Notes: generated from the letters alone by a model not told the origin. A DNA stretch of 64,000 nucleotides from Scatophagus argus (GCF_020382885.2 NC_058503.1:423110-487109); one strand, 5' to 3'. Counted from the stretch's first letter, positions 44,901 to 55,402 are shown. Made by a program: numbers and translations.

Positions 44901-47900
44901 GATCAGTCTTCTCCTTGTATGAGCTGAAAGTTTAGGGGGACGGCCAGATCTTGGTAGATTTGCAGTGGTCTGATACTCCTTACATTTCAATATTATTGCT
45001 TGCACAGTGCTCCTTGGGATGTTTAAAGCTTGGGAAATCTTTTTGTATCCAAATCCAGCTTTAAACTTCTCCACAACAGTATCTCGGACCTGCCTGGTGT
45101 GTTCCTTGTTCTTCATGATGCTCTCTGCGCTTTAAACAGACCTCTGAGACTATCACAGTGCGGGTGCATTTATACAGAGACTTGATTACACACAGGTGGA
45201 TTCCATTTATCATCGTTAGTCATTTAGGTCAACATTGAATCATTCAGAGATCCTCACTGAACTTCTGGACAGAGTTTGCTGCACTGAAAGTAAAGGGGCT
45301 GAATAATTTTGCACGCCCAATTTTTCGTTTTTTTATTTGTTAAAAAAGTTTAAAATATCCAATAAAGTGTGTTCCACTTCATGATTGTGTCCCACTTGTT
45401 GTTGATTCTTCACAAGAAATTACAGTTTTATATCTTTATGTTTGAAGCCTGAAATGTGGAAAAAGGTCACAAAGTTCAAGGGGGCCAAATAGTTTCGCAA
45501 GCCACTGTATCATGAATCGTCAAGTCATTACAGTCTGACACTGCCTCCAAACTGCACTGAAATTCATAAGCTTGTCTCAACAGAAACAGTCTGTACTTTC
45601 AAGGCAATATACAGACGATCAAGTGAGGCAGGAATTTTCAGCTCTACCTCCTGTCTTGCCCACATTGTTTCTAGGCCCCTTTAGTCTCAGTGGTAAATGA
45701 AAGTTGTATGTGTGTGTGTCTTAGGAGAAAGATAACCCTACTTCATCTCAGATTGTCAGCAGACCTGAACAGTACTTTGACAACTGCAGTGTGGAGTGTG
45801 CCATACAGTTCTGCCCTGAACTACTGAAGAAAGGTATGGTACTGATATTGCATTTCTCGCATTATCTGTAACTTCTTTGTTCATTTTGTTTATTTGGACT
45901 AGTTATAAAGAAATGGGCTGTAGACCTACAAACATACTACATGTGGACCTTAATTATTACATTTTTAAAATGTTTTAATGTGTCTTTGCTGGGATGGTGA
46001 CTTTGTAATTAAGGACCAGGCATTTCTGCTGCCAGACCTCTTACAATTGTCTTCCTCCTCTTCTTGCTACACTGCATCTTCAGACTGTTCTATACAAGCG
46101 ATCCAAACAGACTGTTGAATTATAAAACTTGAGCCCACAGTACATCAGAATGTTTGACTCTAGATGTTACTGTAAAAATACTGCAGATTCTCTTCATAGA
46201 AAAAAGCAAGAACGCACTTTTGAGTTCATGGTAGTCGTGGCATGGAAAATTTCTGAATTTTGAATTCTAAACTATCGCAGTCAGTGGTAAATAGAGCATT
46301 TTTTGCTTTTTGCACTTCTGTCCTTGTGAGCTGCCACAACAAGTGAATTTCCCCACTGTGGGATCAATAAAGTTCATCTTATCTTATCTTCAACATCAGT
46401 TTCTCATGTATAAAGCAATTGATCATAATAAATAAATTAAAAACATCTCTGCATTGTCTTGATCAGGGGTGTCCAAATTTTTTTTTCCAGAGGACCACAT
46501 ACAGAAAAATATACGAAGGACCAGGCCACTCACTAGACATGAGGTATACTGCCTCACTTCTAATGCACTAGTATTGGTAAAATCAAATGCAGGTAAATTA
46601 CATTTACAAAATACATTTGATAATTGAACATGTTTAAAGAAAAAAAGCCTTCATCACAGCTCGCCATTAGTAGATTTTCATTTTATTTTTTACAAAAGGT
46701 TGGCAGGTCACAGAGGGCTTCTTGGTGGATGATGCAGTGCATTTTGACAGCTTCACCTCCGCTTTCTTTTCTTTTTTGTTTCATAATGTCATCATACATT
46801 GTACTCTTTCATCATGGCAACCGTTCATTGCAAATCAAACAAACACATTTCCCCTTGGTTTCTATGAAAAAAATATTCATTTTTCTCTTTTCAGAGTCTG
46901 AAATTTTCTGCACTTACTTCTGATCTTGCGTCTCTTTAGTTGTGCCATTTCTGGTGGACACGCTGCCTTGTTCAAGACAATAGCTCTACCTAGTGTTGAA
47001 ACTAAGAAGAACAATACAGTTAAGCACAAATATTATGTGTGTGCCATAGTCCATTATATTTTTGGACTCTGATACAGCCCAATTACAAATGGGTGGCGGG
47101 CCGTAGTTTGGACACCCCTGGTCCATATAAAGTACACAAATTTTTTTTTTTTTTTTTTTGTTGAGCTCAGCAAGATTATGACTTTTGAGCCCTGAGTGAT
47201 GCAGAATGAACATCTTATACTGAATTAGTCATTGTGCTAGGGGCGCCCGTCCTGCATGTTTCAGATGTTTCCTCTTTCCATCACACCTGATTCAAATGTT
47301 CAGCTAGTCATCTTTAAATTCTGCATAAACCTGATAATCACTCTTTCATTTGAATCAGGTGTGTTGGAGTAAGGAAAACTCTGAAACAAGCAGGTGCTCC
47401 AGGATCGGGACTGAAAAACACTGAATTAGAGATGCATGATTCCAAGAAATTTCTAATTAAAAAGTTTTATGTAATTGGCTGGGCTATGGACCCTCATGTA
47501 GTTATCAGAACCATGTATGAATACAAGTCATGATTCCTGCCATTTCAAAGCACTTTTCTGGATAGTTCAGCATGATAATGATGGGCTATCAGTTGTAAAG
47601 ACTGTGGGTTCAAGACCCATGAATTGCAGCAGGAACAGCTTATGTCTACTGAGGCATTGTGCTGAATGAACTAGAGCTATAACTTCAGGGTTTAATTGTA
47701 ATTTTGGTCCAGAAAGAAGAATTCTGCTGATAGACCCTATAATATTGCTCATTTGCCTTCCTCCTCTTTTTTCACCCCCTCCCCAGTTTGTAATTCTCTT
47801 CACCACAAGGAGAGCAGAAATAATGTTCTTATTGGTAGTGATAAGCAGTGTTTCTGTCTGATGTGTACATTTCCTGATAATGTGATGAACAGATTTCCAG

Positions 47901-50614
47901 TCCATGTTTCCTGAGGCTCCATCCTCTGATATGATGGTGATCACGGTGACCCAAAAGACCCAGAATGATATGACATCATGGTGTACTGATGTGGAACTGG
48001 AGAGAGAACATATGCTTGACAAGGTGAGTTGTTGCAAAAAAGATAGACAAAAACATTAACATCTAGTTTAATAACTGCTGTAGAGATATAATTCAATATC
48101 CACTCCAGCCTAGGACTATGACTATCGAGTCCAACTTCAAACTAAAAGTAGAGTACATGATATTATGTGTAGAGTATTATGTGAATTATGTGAAGAGTAT
48201 TATGTATTATGTGTAAGTAGGTTCTATATTTAACAAAGTAAAGTCAGAAATATGTGTAGTAGCTCAAAATCTTAGACATAGATATATAGCAGGACTGTGA
48301 CATATGAATTTTTTAAAATAACAATAATTATTTATATGTAAATAATACAACTCTTGCCTGTGGCAGAAAAACCTTAATCAGAACTGGTGCAGCACACTAT
48401 CACACATTATCACTGCCCTCACTATTTTCCAACCACCAAGCAAGACCAGTCATGAACATGAAAATGAATAAGTCAATTAGAAAAACACAGTGAGGACAAA
48501 TAGACACTCAATAAATTTCCAAGTGTTTGCAGCCATAACTTCTTTAATGAAAACAACTAAAATCACAACATTATAACATGGTGAGAGCTCTTACTGAGAG
48601 GAAATCAACAGTCTTGAAGAGTGGTGCACAGATATCAATGTACTGCTCACTGTCAACAAAACCAACAAGCTGTTTGCTGTTTTTTGAGAAAAGAAGGCAA
48701 AGACAGACACCCCTGTCTGCATCAGTGGAGCAGGTCAACAGTTAAAGATTCCTGGGAATCAACATAATAGAGTCATGACATGGACTTTATGTTGTGTGCG
48801 TGTGTGTGGATACTGATATGTTTAATTACGTTGGTTGAAATACACATGCAGTGTGACACTGGATGACCAACTGCCCTTACTGCAAACGTTGCTGAGATAA
48901 CCAGCTCTTGCAGATTCATTCTGTACAGGAGGATATGTCTTCTGAGCAGGGATTTTGTTAACTTATACCTAAACTAGTGCAACTCTTTCTGACTGGTATG
49001 CCTGTATGTGCCATCCAACCTCTTGGTTCATCCTGGTGGCCTGGTTGGTCCTTGCCCACACTTTACTGGTTCTCCTGCACTGGCTACCAATTGGTGCTTA
49101 AATGTGACTCTAGACACTGGTACTTGCCTGATGTGCTGGAATGGCTCAAGCATGTCCTACATCAGCGCCTGTTGTCTTGCTACTCCATCACAAAGAAGGG
49201 GGCTCAGTTATCGCTCACCAAATAAAACAATTGTTTGCTGTCTTTGCGCCGCAATAGTGGAATGAGCAAGACAATAGAATAAATGAAATAATTTAATATT
49301 TTCCCAATACCGCATCATGATTGCATCAAAGGGGTGCCCCTGTAGCTCAGTTGGTACAGCGTGCGACCCACATACCGAGGCTGTCTGTCCTCTGCAGTGG
49401 CCACAGGTTTGACTCCTGCCTGTGGCTCATTTGCTGCGTGTCATCCCCTCTCTCTGCCCCCCTTTCCTGTCATATCTTCAGCTGTTCTATATGAATAAAA
49501 GGCAAAAAATAATAATAATAATTGCATCAAAGGAAGCACTAATAACAGATTATGATGACAAAATCAAACAAGTTTTTCTGTAAGAGTTTTCCTGAGAAAA
49601 AAATACCTTTGAGTAATTTTAGCTTATGTCATGAATACAGTAAATCATCAGTGAACACAGAATCGCTGAGTGAGACTGAGTTATTCTTCTGATTTTTTAG
49701 TTTGTTGATGGAGCAAAGGTGATTTGCTACGCTCTGCAGAGAGAAGGATTCTGGGCTGACTTCATCGACCCATCCTCTGGCTTGGCGGTAAGATACCACA
49801 ATCAATATTGTAAGAGTGATAGCTCCAGTTCATTCTATCAAATCTGAGTCCAGTTCCAATTTCATATATTGAATCTGAATCCCACACTGAATCTTTATCG
49901 GTAGTTTGTTTTGTTTTATTTCCTTCAGACCTTAAACTACAGAGATCTCACCACACATTTAATTTCAGGCAATCAATAATAACCATAAGACACATTGAAG
50001 GCACTTTTTTTCCTTTTGCTTTGAAGGAAAACGGTGTGTATTCCTCACTTATTGCCTTCATGTGTGTTACACTGACTAGACACTTCTCAAGGTTTAAGTG
50101 AAAACTTAACTCACTATTCAGTCACTCATTCTTAACAACTGTGTTGCTGAGTCAGAACAGTTTTTGTATATGTCATTAGTCCATGTATTTTTTTGCAAAT
50201 GTCTGTAGAGTGATTAAGAGGCTGACAAGATGATCTAAAAGAGATTATGAATTAAAGATTTGACAAGCAGTTAGCTTGTATCAACTTATAACCAGATCTA
50301 AAATGGAACCCACCATTAAAACCCACCCTTCATAGCTTGCAGACATCAGGATTGGATCTGCTGCGGTCCTGCTCAAAACCTACTGCAATTACTACTGTTT
50401 AGTCATAATCTGATTTAAATCTGTTACGACTCAGTACAGCTACTACCATTATTGTTACTACTATTGTTATCAAAATCACCATAATACCTTCTGTATACTT
50501 CATTTTCATTATCGATACTTCTGGTATTATTACTGCTGCTATGCATCTCTGCTTGTGTGCTCCTTCTCTCACACCCCACCCCCTCTGCCTCTCTCCCTTG
50601 CGCGCGCTCTCCTG

Positions 50615-50646
<32 letters not shown>

Positions 50647-50651
50647 CTCCT

Positions 50652-50729
<78 letters not shown>

Positions 50730-51240
50730 ACCGGTCAAGGCAGATGGCCGCCCATCTTGATCCAGGGTCTGCTCCGAGGTTTCTGCCTTCTAAAAGGCAG
50801 TTTTTCCTCGCCACTGTCGCCAAGTGCTTGCTCAAGGGGGAATGTTGGGCTCTCTCTATTTACAATTTAATTAAAGAGTTTGGTCTAGACCTGCTCTAAT
50901 TGGAAAGTGTCATGAGAACTTTTGTTGTGAATTGGCGCTATATAAATAAACTGAATTGAATTGAATTGAATATCTATATCTGAAAACGTCTGAAGCACAA
51001 AACTCCAAGTTGACATGAAATGGCAGGGCAGATTTGCAGGCTTGGTGAATTAATATGTGATCATACAGTTCCTGGTTTAAATCAAATGTTTTTATAACTG
51101 CTTGTGTTTAGACAACATTTAATATTTGATAGCTTTGGCCTCCCTGTGAAGAAAAATATATTTCTGTAGACATCACTTTTTTATTTTGAAAAAGTTATTG
51201 TTTTGATAATTTTGACTTTCAGCAAATTCAAACAATACCC

Positions 51241-51294
<54 letters not shown>

Positions 51295-51917
51295 GTACGC
51301 ACGTACACACTCTTATTAGTTTGGTACAGTTGCGCTATAGTGCAGTACAGTGGTACTTGCACAGGGTGTTGAAAAACCACAATGTGGTAACTACTAGTTG
51401 ACTGGGAAGGTAAGCAAATTTGTCAGTTTTTCCATTCAGTTATCCAGTCATGATCATGTCTGTGTGAGGTTTATATCGTTTTTATTTATTACACAGTCAA
51501 CTTTGCTGTACTATTGACTCTTGAGCTGTTGAAACGTGTGCATTCCCACAAGTATGGGATTGATAGTGAAGTTTTTCTTAAATTGTATGACCTTGACAAA
51601 TCCAGTGCTGCATTTAAATTGGATCCAGATTTAATAGAAATTGTTGTGTTTAAAACCACTCCTGCTTTTCTGGAGATGAATGTGTTCAGATAACTTTCTA
51701 ATAAATATGTGTTTATCCCCAGTTTTTTGGCTCATACACCAACAACACACTGTTTGAGACAGACGAGAGATACCGTCACCTGGGCTTTCAGATCGAGGAC
51801 TTGGGTTGCTGCAGAGTTATCCGCCATTCTTTGTGGGGAACACATGTTTTTGTGGGAACAATATTCACCAATGCACCATCCAACAGCCTTATCATGATGA
51901 AGTTGCAGGGCAGCTGA
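41975..51917 (+). CDS. mmadhc: MMADHC (cblD), cobalamin trafficking protein, complete
   Basis: Mitochondrial/cytosolic vitamin B12 trafficking protein; with MMACHC it partitions cobalamin to methionine synthase and to methylmalonyl-CoA mutase. Coding exons: 41975-41983, 43240-43384, 43509-43726, 45725-45833, 47893-48023, 49701-49787, 51723-51917. They sum to 894 nt, 297 residues (human 296), all GT-AG. The N-terminus is basic and hydroxylated ([11 protein letters not shown]), as expected for a mitochondrial leader. Then come [15 protein letters not shown] with Met62, and the C-terminal nitroreductase-like MMACHC-binding domain from about residue 125 ([63 protein letters not shown]). Seven coding exons after an untranslated one match the mammalian layout. 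Confidence 0.97.
41984..43239. other. mmadhc intron, mostly featureless
   Basis: Only a short LINE tail (tcaggatcaataaagtatct, then tagctagctatc) at about 43050-43092 is recognised. Confidence 0.5.
43240..43384 (+). CDS. mmadhc: mmadhc exon 3: mitochondrial leader region
   Basis: AG at 43238-43239, GT at 43385-43386. Encodes [19 protein letters not shown] and on to [16 protein letters not shown]. Arg-rich, almost no acidic residues in the first 30, as in a matrix-targeting leader. Confidence 0.94.
43509..43726 (+). CDS. mmadhc: mmadhc exon 4: Met62 region
   Basis: AG at 43507-43508, GT at 43727-43728. Encodes [17 protein letters not shown] and [15 protein letters not shown]. Met62 aligns with the human Met62 used for leaderless forms. 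Confidence 0.96.
43879..45507 (-). mobile_element. Tc1-like transposon, apparently intact
   Basis: A 1629-bp element bounded by TA (43877-43878 and 45508-45509). Terminal inverted repeats of about 212 bp (43879-44090 and 45295-45507) start cagtggcttgcgaaactatt and differ at about ten positions by eye. The interior holds one uninterrupted 339-residue transposase on the minus strand. It lies antisense in the mmadhc intron between exons 4 and 5. Length, ends and open frame are what a complete Tc1 element should show. Confidence 0.95.
44097..45116 (-). CDS. Tc1-like DD34E transposase, full length
   Basis: Cut-and-paste transposase; binds its inverted repeats and inserts at TA. N-terminal paired-like helix-turn-helix pair (about 1-110: [35 protein letters not shown]) with a GRPPKLS hook at 58-64. 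DDE catalytic domain: D152 ([11 protein letters not shown]), D243 ([10 protein letters not shown]) and E278 (LNPIENLW), giving the D(90)D(34)E spacing. The glycine-rich box HGGGSIMVW lies at 186-194. 339 residues is a normal full length for the family. No stop or frameshift, unlike all other transposases in this window. Ends GGATKY, as relatives do. Confidence 0.95.
   Translation of the reverse strand: MKNKEHTRQVRDTVVEKFKAGFGYKKISQALNIPRSTVQAIILKCKEYQTTANLPRSGRPPKLSAHTRRRLIRDAAKRPMITLDELQRSTAEAGESVHRTTISRILHKSGLYGRVARRKPFLKDIHKKCRLKFATSHLGDTPNMWKKVLWSDETKIELFGNNARRYVWRKSSTAHHPQHTIPTVKHGGGSIMVWACFSSAGTGKMVKIDGKMDEAKYRTILEENLMESTKDLRLGRRFVFQQDNDPKHKAKATMEWFTKKHIKVLEWPSQSPDLNPIENLWKELKTGVHKRSPSNLTELELFCKEEWAKISVSQCAKLIETYPKRLAAVIAAKGGATKY
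45725..45833 (+). CDS. mmadhc: mmadhc exon 5
   Basis: AG at 45723-45724, GT at 45834-45835. Encodes [20 protein letters not shown] and [16 protein letters not shown]. It follows the intron carrying the intact Tc1-like transposon. Confidence 0.95.
45834..46330. other. mmadhc intron, no feature
   Basis: Nothing recognised. Confidence 0.4.
46335..46392 (+). repeat. Short LINE tail with (TTATC)n
   Basis: tgaatttccccactgtggga, tcaataaagttcatcttatc: again the GGGATCAATAAAGT end with a different tandem tail. Confidence 0.65.
46464..47120. mobile_element. hAT-type MITE, 657 bp
   Basis: Starts caggggtgtccaaa and ends tttggacacccctg, perfect inverted termini of a common vertebrate hAT non-autonomous family. 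The flanking 8-mers gtcttgat and gtccatat agree at five positions, so the duplication has decayed. No transposase inside. Confidence 0.75.
47225..47430. mobile_element. MITE with internal inverted symmetry
   Basis: cacctgattcaaatg pairs with catttgaatcaggtg about 50 bp away, and cctgcatgtttcagatgttt has a diverged partner at the right end. Resembles the long-TIR hAT MITEs of fish; the outer ends are diverged. Confidence 0.55.
47893..48023 (+). CDS. mmadhc: mmadhc exon 6
   Basis: AG at 47891-47892, GT at 48024-48025. Encodes [19 protein letters not shown] then [20 protein letters not shown]. The antisense strand has a 156-residue open frame over this exon that is a shadow. Confidence 0.95.
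48590..48800 (+). mobile_element. L2/Maui-type LINE fragment
   Basis: Broken frame [20 protein letters not shown] and [10 protein letters not shown], equivalent to [20 protein letters not shown] in the LINE at 10 kb. Confidence 0.6.
48801..49319. other. mmadhc intron, no clear feature
   Basis: Short open frames without recognisable content. Confidence 0.4.
49333..49520 (+). mobile_element. tRNA-derived SINE with 13-bp duplication
   Basis: A-box-like tagctcagttgg and B-box-like ggtttgactcc, then an unrelated body and a (AATA)n tail. Flanked by perfect direct repeats attgcatcaaagg (49320-49332 and 49521-49533). The tRNA-like head is 5'-complete; a functional tRNA is excluded by the diverged arms. 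Confidence 0.85.
49701..49787 (+). CDS. mmadhc: mmadhc exon 7
   Basis: AG at 49699-49700, GT at 49788-49789. 29 codons: [19 protein letters not shown] then [10 protein letters not shown]. Confidence 0.96.
49788..50335. other. mmadhc intron, no feature
   Basis: Nothing recognised. Confidence 0.4.
50340..50970 (+). mobile_element. LINE 3' UTR with very long (CT)n and (GAATT)n tail
   Basis: tactgtttagtcataatctg, a CT repeat of about 110 bp with few interruptions (50615-50723), tttttcctcgccactgtcgc, attggcgctatataaataaa and GAATT pentamers. Homologous to 53.72-54.19 kb. Confidence 0.8.
50971..51722. other. mmadhc last intron with (CA)n(TA)n
   Basis: A compound (CA)n(TA)n microsatellite at 51246-51295; otherwise nothing. 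Confidence 0.6.
51723..51917 (+). CDS. mmadhc: mmadhc last exon
   Basis: AG at 51721-51722; TGA at 51915-51917. Encodes [39 protein letters not shown] and [11 protein letters not shown], the most conserved part of the protein, ending KLQGS. Confidence 0.96.
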   Translation, partial: FFGSYTNNTLFETDERYRHLGFQIEDLGCCRVIRHSLWGTHVFVGTIFTNAPSNSLIMMKLQGS

Positions 51918-51965
51918 ACAAGCTCAGGGGGACTGTGTTGCCATTAAAACTTATATACACTTTTT

Positions 51966-51971
51966 ATTAAA
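51966..51971 (+). terminator. mmadhc: mmadhc poly(A) signal ATTAAA (putative)
   Basis: ATTAAA 49 nt after the stop codon; the common variant signal. Confidence 0.45.
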
Positions 51972-52224
51972 ATGATGACACTTCAGTCAAGAATATCATG
52001 ACCAGAGTTCTTTAAGAGCATCATAACCTGACTCCTCAGGGTTTTATAAATTTTTACAGAACCTCTCTGGGGTCAACTGAGAAAAGAAAGCAGTCATGTG
52101 TGAAAGGATAGGGTTCTTTATTCTGTTTTGTAATCCATGCCGTTTGTCATTACTGACTTCCATCCATGTGCCTTTGTATTGAATGCAATTTTGACTAAGG
52201 GCAACTTATTTTGCCAATAACCCA

Positions 52225-52282
52225 TGTTATTGTAACAGTTTCCCCCAGGGATCAATAAAGTATTTCTGATTCTGATTCATAG
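52225..52282 (+). repeat. Short LINE tail with GATTCT repeats
   Basis: acagtttcccccagggatca, ataaagtatttctgattctg. Confidence 0.65.
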
Positions 52283-52494
52283 AAATTCCACTGTAATGTG
52301 CCTGCCATATATGTATTTCTTCATGGTATTGCAATGTGTAGATTTTTGTGAATTCGTAGTCTTCTTGTGCTAACATTACCTGCTTTGCTAACATTGGTAG
52401 TAACACTTTATTAAGTTATTTAAACATCTTGATACAAGGAAAGCGCTGAAGGGCGAATTACAAATAGTAATATATAGACATGTGGACAGACGTC

Positions 52495-52559
52495 AGCAAC
52501 AGAGAGGCAGGAGGTGGGAAAGGACTGGCTCCTTTCCCACCTCCTGCCTCTCTGTTGCT
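52495..52559. repeat. Perfect 30-bp hairpin, 5-nt loop
   Basis: Arm 52495-52524 (starting agcaacagagaggcagg) is the exact reverse complement of 52530-52559; loop ctggc. No mismatch in 30 pairs. Lies about 580 bp downstream of the mmadhc stop. Confidence 0.93.
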
Positions 52560-52819
52560 CAGTGAATTTGACACAATTTGTAAACCAAAAAGTACAGGTT
52601 TAATCATTGCTACTTTCCTTTCTCAGCTGACCCCAGGGGGGCTCTGTAAGCACTTCATGTTGGTATATATTTAATGTTTTCAAACACTTACACTGAAATG
52701 CTGCTGTCATCACAATAATATGTTTCTTGTCTGAACTGCAAGTGATTACTTTTTAGACTCGGTTCACTCTCTGCAACACTCACTAATTTAGATGTCTTCA
52801 TTGAAGACATAATCGTTGC

Positions 52820-52945
52820 TATGACTATATGTGTGTGTGTGTGTGTGTGTAAGTATGTATGCAAAACACCTAGAGACAATTTTTATTGTAAAAGGTGCTG
52901 TATAAATAAAATTGAATTGAATTGAATTGATTATGATAATGTGTT
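52820..52945 (+). repeat. (GT)n and L2-type LINE tail
   Basis: A GT run at 52829-52850, then cacctagagacaatttttat, ataaaattgaattgaattga: a 5'-truncated LINE 3' end. Confidence 0.7.
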
Positions 52946-53285
52946 GGTGTTGGTTCATTTACTATCTGCCAGAAACCTATTGAACCTCAAAGTGAATTAA
53001 AGGCTCACTTAAAACTGTCAGAATCGACGTCCATATGAATGTTAAAGTCACCCGCTATAATCACTTTATCTGCGCTGAGAACTAAACTCAGACAGGAACT
53101 CTGAGTAAGCAGCAGCAGGTGGGCGATACACAACAACTAATAAAACTGGCTTTTTTGACTTCCAGTTTTGGTGAGACAGGCTGAGAGTGAGACTCTCAAA
53201 TAAACTATGGATAGATTTAAGTTTGGGATTAATCTGAAGACTGGAGTGGTAGATTGCTGCCTCCCCTCCTCGGCCTGTGGCTCAA
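52946..53285 (-). mobile_element. LINE endonuclease fragment, minus
   Basis: Corresponds closely to the fragment at 24.47-24.66 kb (ggttcatttactatctgcca, aaagtcacccgctataatca). The reverse strand encodes the GDFNIHMDVDSDS-type endonuclease motif. Confidence 0.65.
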
Positions 53286-53349
53286 GGAACATGATAAAAT
53301 GACAAAATATATCAGACTGATAATTAATAATTAGATCATTAACAGGAAA

Positions 53350-53480
53350 GGTTTTTACAATCTATATGATATATATATAATATATAAATTATATATAGTT
53401 TTATATTATATATAATTTTATTATATTATCTATAAATTATTAATTATTGTATATATAAATATAATAATATATATTATAGA
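53350..53480. repeat. AT-rich palindromic tract
   Basis: About 130 bp of almost pure A/T with many self-complementary words (tatatataatatataaatta). Confidence 0.75.
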
Positions 53481-53559
53481 TATTTAACAATCCACATCTG
53501 ATTGTTCTGTTTTTTGATTCTGAATATTTGCTGGTGTGTATTTTTATGAGGTTATTTTG

Positions 53560-54195
53560 ATTAACACTTCTTAAATTTTGTGCCAGATATTCCCTCCCAC
53601 GACGCACTGAGCTCTCTCTTCCTCTCCCTCTCCTTCTGCACACATTTATGTCCCATTAATGCATATCACTAACTCAACTTCTTCTCTGGAGTCCTTGTGC
53701 TTCGTTCTTGTTTCACAGGTTCCCATGGATCGTGGTTGGACCTCCTACTGCAGTCCTCCCTGAAACCTACTGTGATTACTACTGTTTAGTCATAATCTGT
53801 TTTAATTCTATTACTACTCTGTACAGCTACTACCATTGTTATTGTTACTACTATTGCTATCATAATCACCACAGTACCTTCTGTATACTTATCATTATCT
53901 ACAGTTCCAATACTTCTGGTATTATTACTGCTGGTACACATCTCTGCTTGTGTGCGCCTTCTCTCGTGCCCTCTCCCTCCCTGTCTCTCTCAACCCAACT
54001 GGTTAAGGCCCTCTAGAGCCGGGGTGTGCTCCGAGGTTGCCAAGTGCTTGTTCAAGGAGGAACGTTTGGTTGTCTGTATTACTATTTAATTGAAGAGTTT
54101 GGCCTAGACCTGCTCTAATTGGTAAGTGTCATGAGATAACTTTTGTTGTGAATTGGCGCTATGTAAATAAACTGAATTGAATTGAATTGAATCTT
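53560..54195 (+). mobile_element. LINE 3' UTR, second copy
   Basis: Shares tactgtttagtcataatctg, ttctggtattattactgctg and the (GAATT)n tail with the copy at 50.34-50.97 kb, but the CT tract is short here. Confidence 0.8.
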
Positions 54196-55070
54196 TCAAC
54201 GCACAACAATTTGAGCCAATGCATCAGACTTTTCTTGTATGTACATATCCAAAGTCTCGGTCATTAAAAAAACAATTCCAGTGATTGATTAAGCATTTAG
54301 ATTTTTTAATGAGTACAATAGAAGAGAAAAAAAAAAACAGATTTACAATTCAAGCACATGTTTTGTGTGTAGATTATGGGCCTAGAAACTGATATCAGCA
54401 ATTCCAACTGAGAACAGCCCTGCATGAAAATAGAGCAGATGGAAGCGAGGGTGGGGGCATTTATTTAAAGATACAGGTGAGACAATAAAATATAAGTCAA
54501 GTCCAGTGTCAGTAACAGATCTGTGGATTTCAAGACTGGTCAAATCACAAAACATTGCACAGAGGTTTATAATCATCACATAAGATTTTACAGTTCTGGA
54601 AAGTTACCACTCACGCAATTTTGGCCTTTTGTTGCAGGGATTATTACTAAGTTCATGTTACATAGTAATCAGGAAATACTAATCAATGGCCATGACCCCT
54701 ATCACTTGATAGATGCATGGAATAGTTAACTGCCAGAACTTCTCATGTTTATAATAATAATGACATTATTTTGTGGATACTATCTTTAGACACCCCAAAC
54801 TCGATCTTCTGTAAAACAGTCATTACAGTCCACAACTTCTGTGGGCTTAAAGGTTTAAGTCTGCACTTGTGAACACACTGAAGGGAAGAGAATCAACATG
54901 AACATTCTAAGATACCATTTAACATTAACAAACCAAATACACCATTTTCTGAGGGACATATTGGATTAAAGATGTGCTTGAGGTTGTCAAACCTCAAACC
55001 AGCCACACCAGCCAACTACATACAATCAGGATGTACATTACTCTGAGTTAAACTACATATACTCCATGTG
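54196..55070. other. Intergenic between mmadhc and nmi, no feature
   Basis: Nothing recognised on either strand. Confidence 0.4.
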
Positions 55071-55277
55071 TCAGGACACTGGCCATAGTACATCATCATA
55101 CAGGTCATTGTTAAGTGCCTTGTGGATGGTCTTTGTTCTTCCACTTAATGCAAAACACCCCTCACCATGTAGGATGAAAACAAAACTGAAGGCACAGTGA
55201 CAAAGTCTCTTCATCTGACTCTCAATAGCACAGCAAATAAATGAATCTTGCAAAATGCATCCTTTCAATTTTGCCAT
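55071..55277 (-). other. Unassigned 68-residue open frame
   Basis: Minus-strand frame MAKLKGCILQDSFICCAIES ... GRTKTIHKALNNDLYDDVLW. It has a plausible coding look but no splice sites that I can tie to nmi, and no family I recognise. May be a decayed exon or chance. Confidence 0.2.
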
Positions 55278-55392
55278 GACAAGAAATATACATGATTCTT
55301 TGAAATAATCAGAAACTTATTACAAATATGATTATTGATTTCTAATAGTCATAGGAGACAGAGAGATTCCTAGGGAGTGAAGAAAAGCTCAT

Positions 55393-55398
55393 TTTATT
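55393..55398 (-). terminator. nmi: nmi AATAAA, 5 nt after stop
   Basis: The minus strand reads TAA GGAAAATAAAATG after the coding region. If used, the 3' UTR would be only a few tens of bases. Confidence 0.4.
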
Positions 55399-55402
55399 TT
55401 CC

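Noticed and set aside
47567..48037. 156-residue minus-strand frame
   Set aside because: Antisense shadow of mmadhc exon 6.
49333..49425. A tRNA gene
   Set aside because: Boxes A and B are recognisable but the arms do not pair properly; a SINE body, tail and target duplication follow.
50424..50899. Several open frames rich in Ser/Leu or Arg/Glu
   Set aside because: They translate the (CT)n repeat and are low-complexity artefacts.
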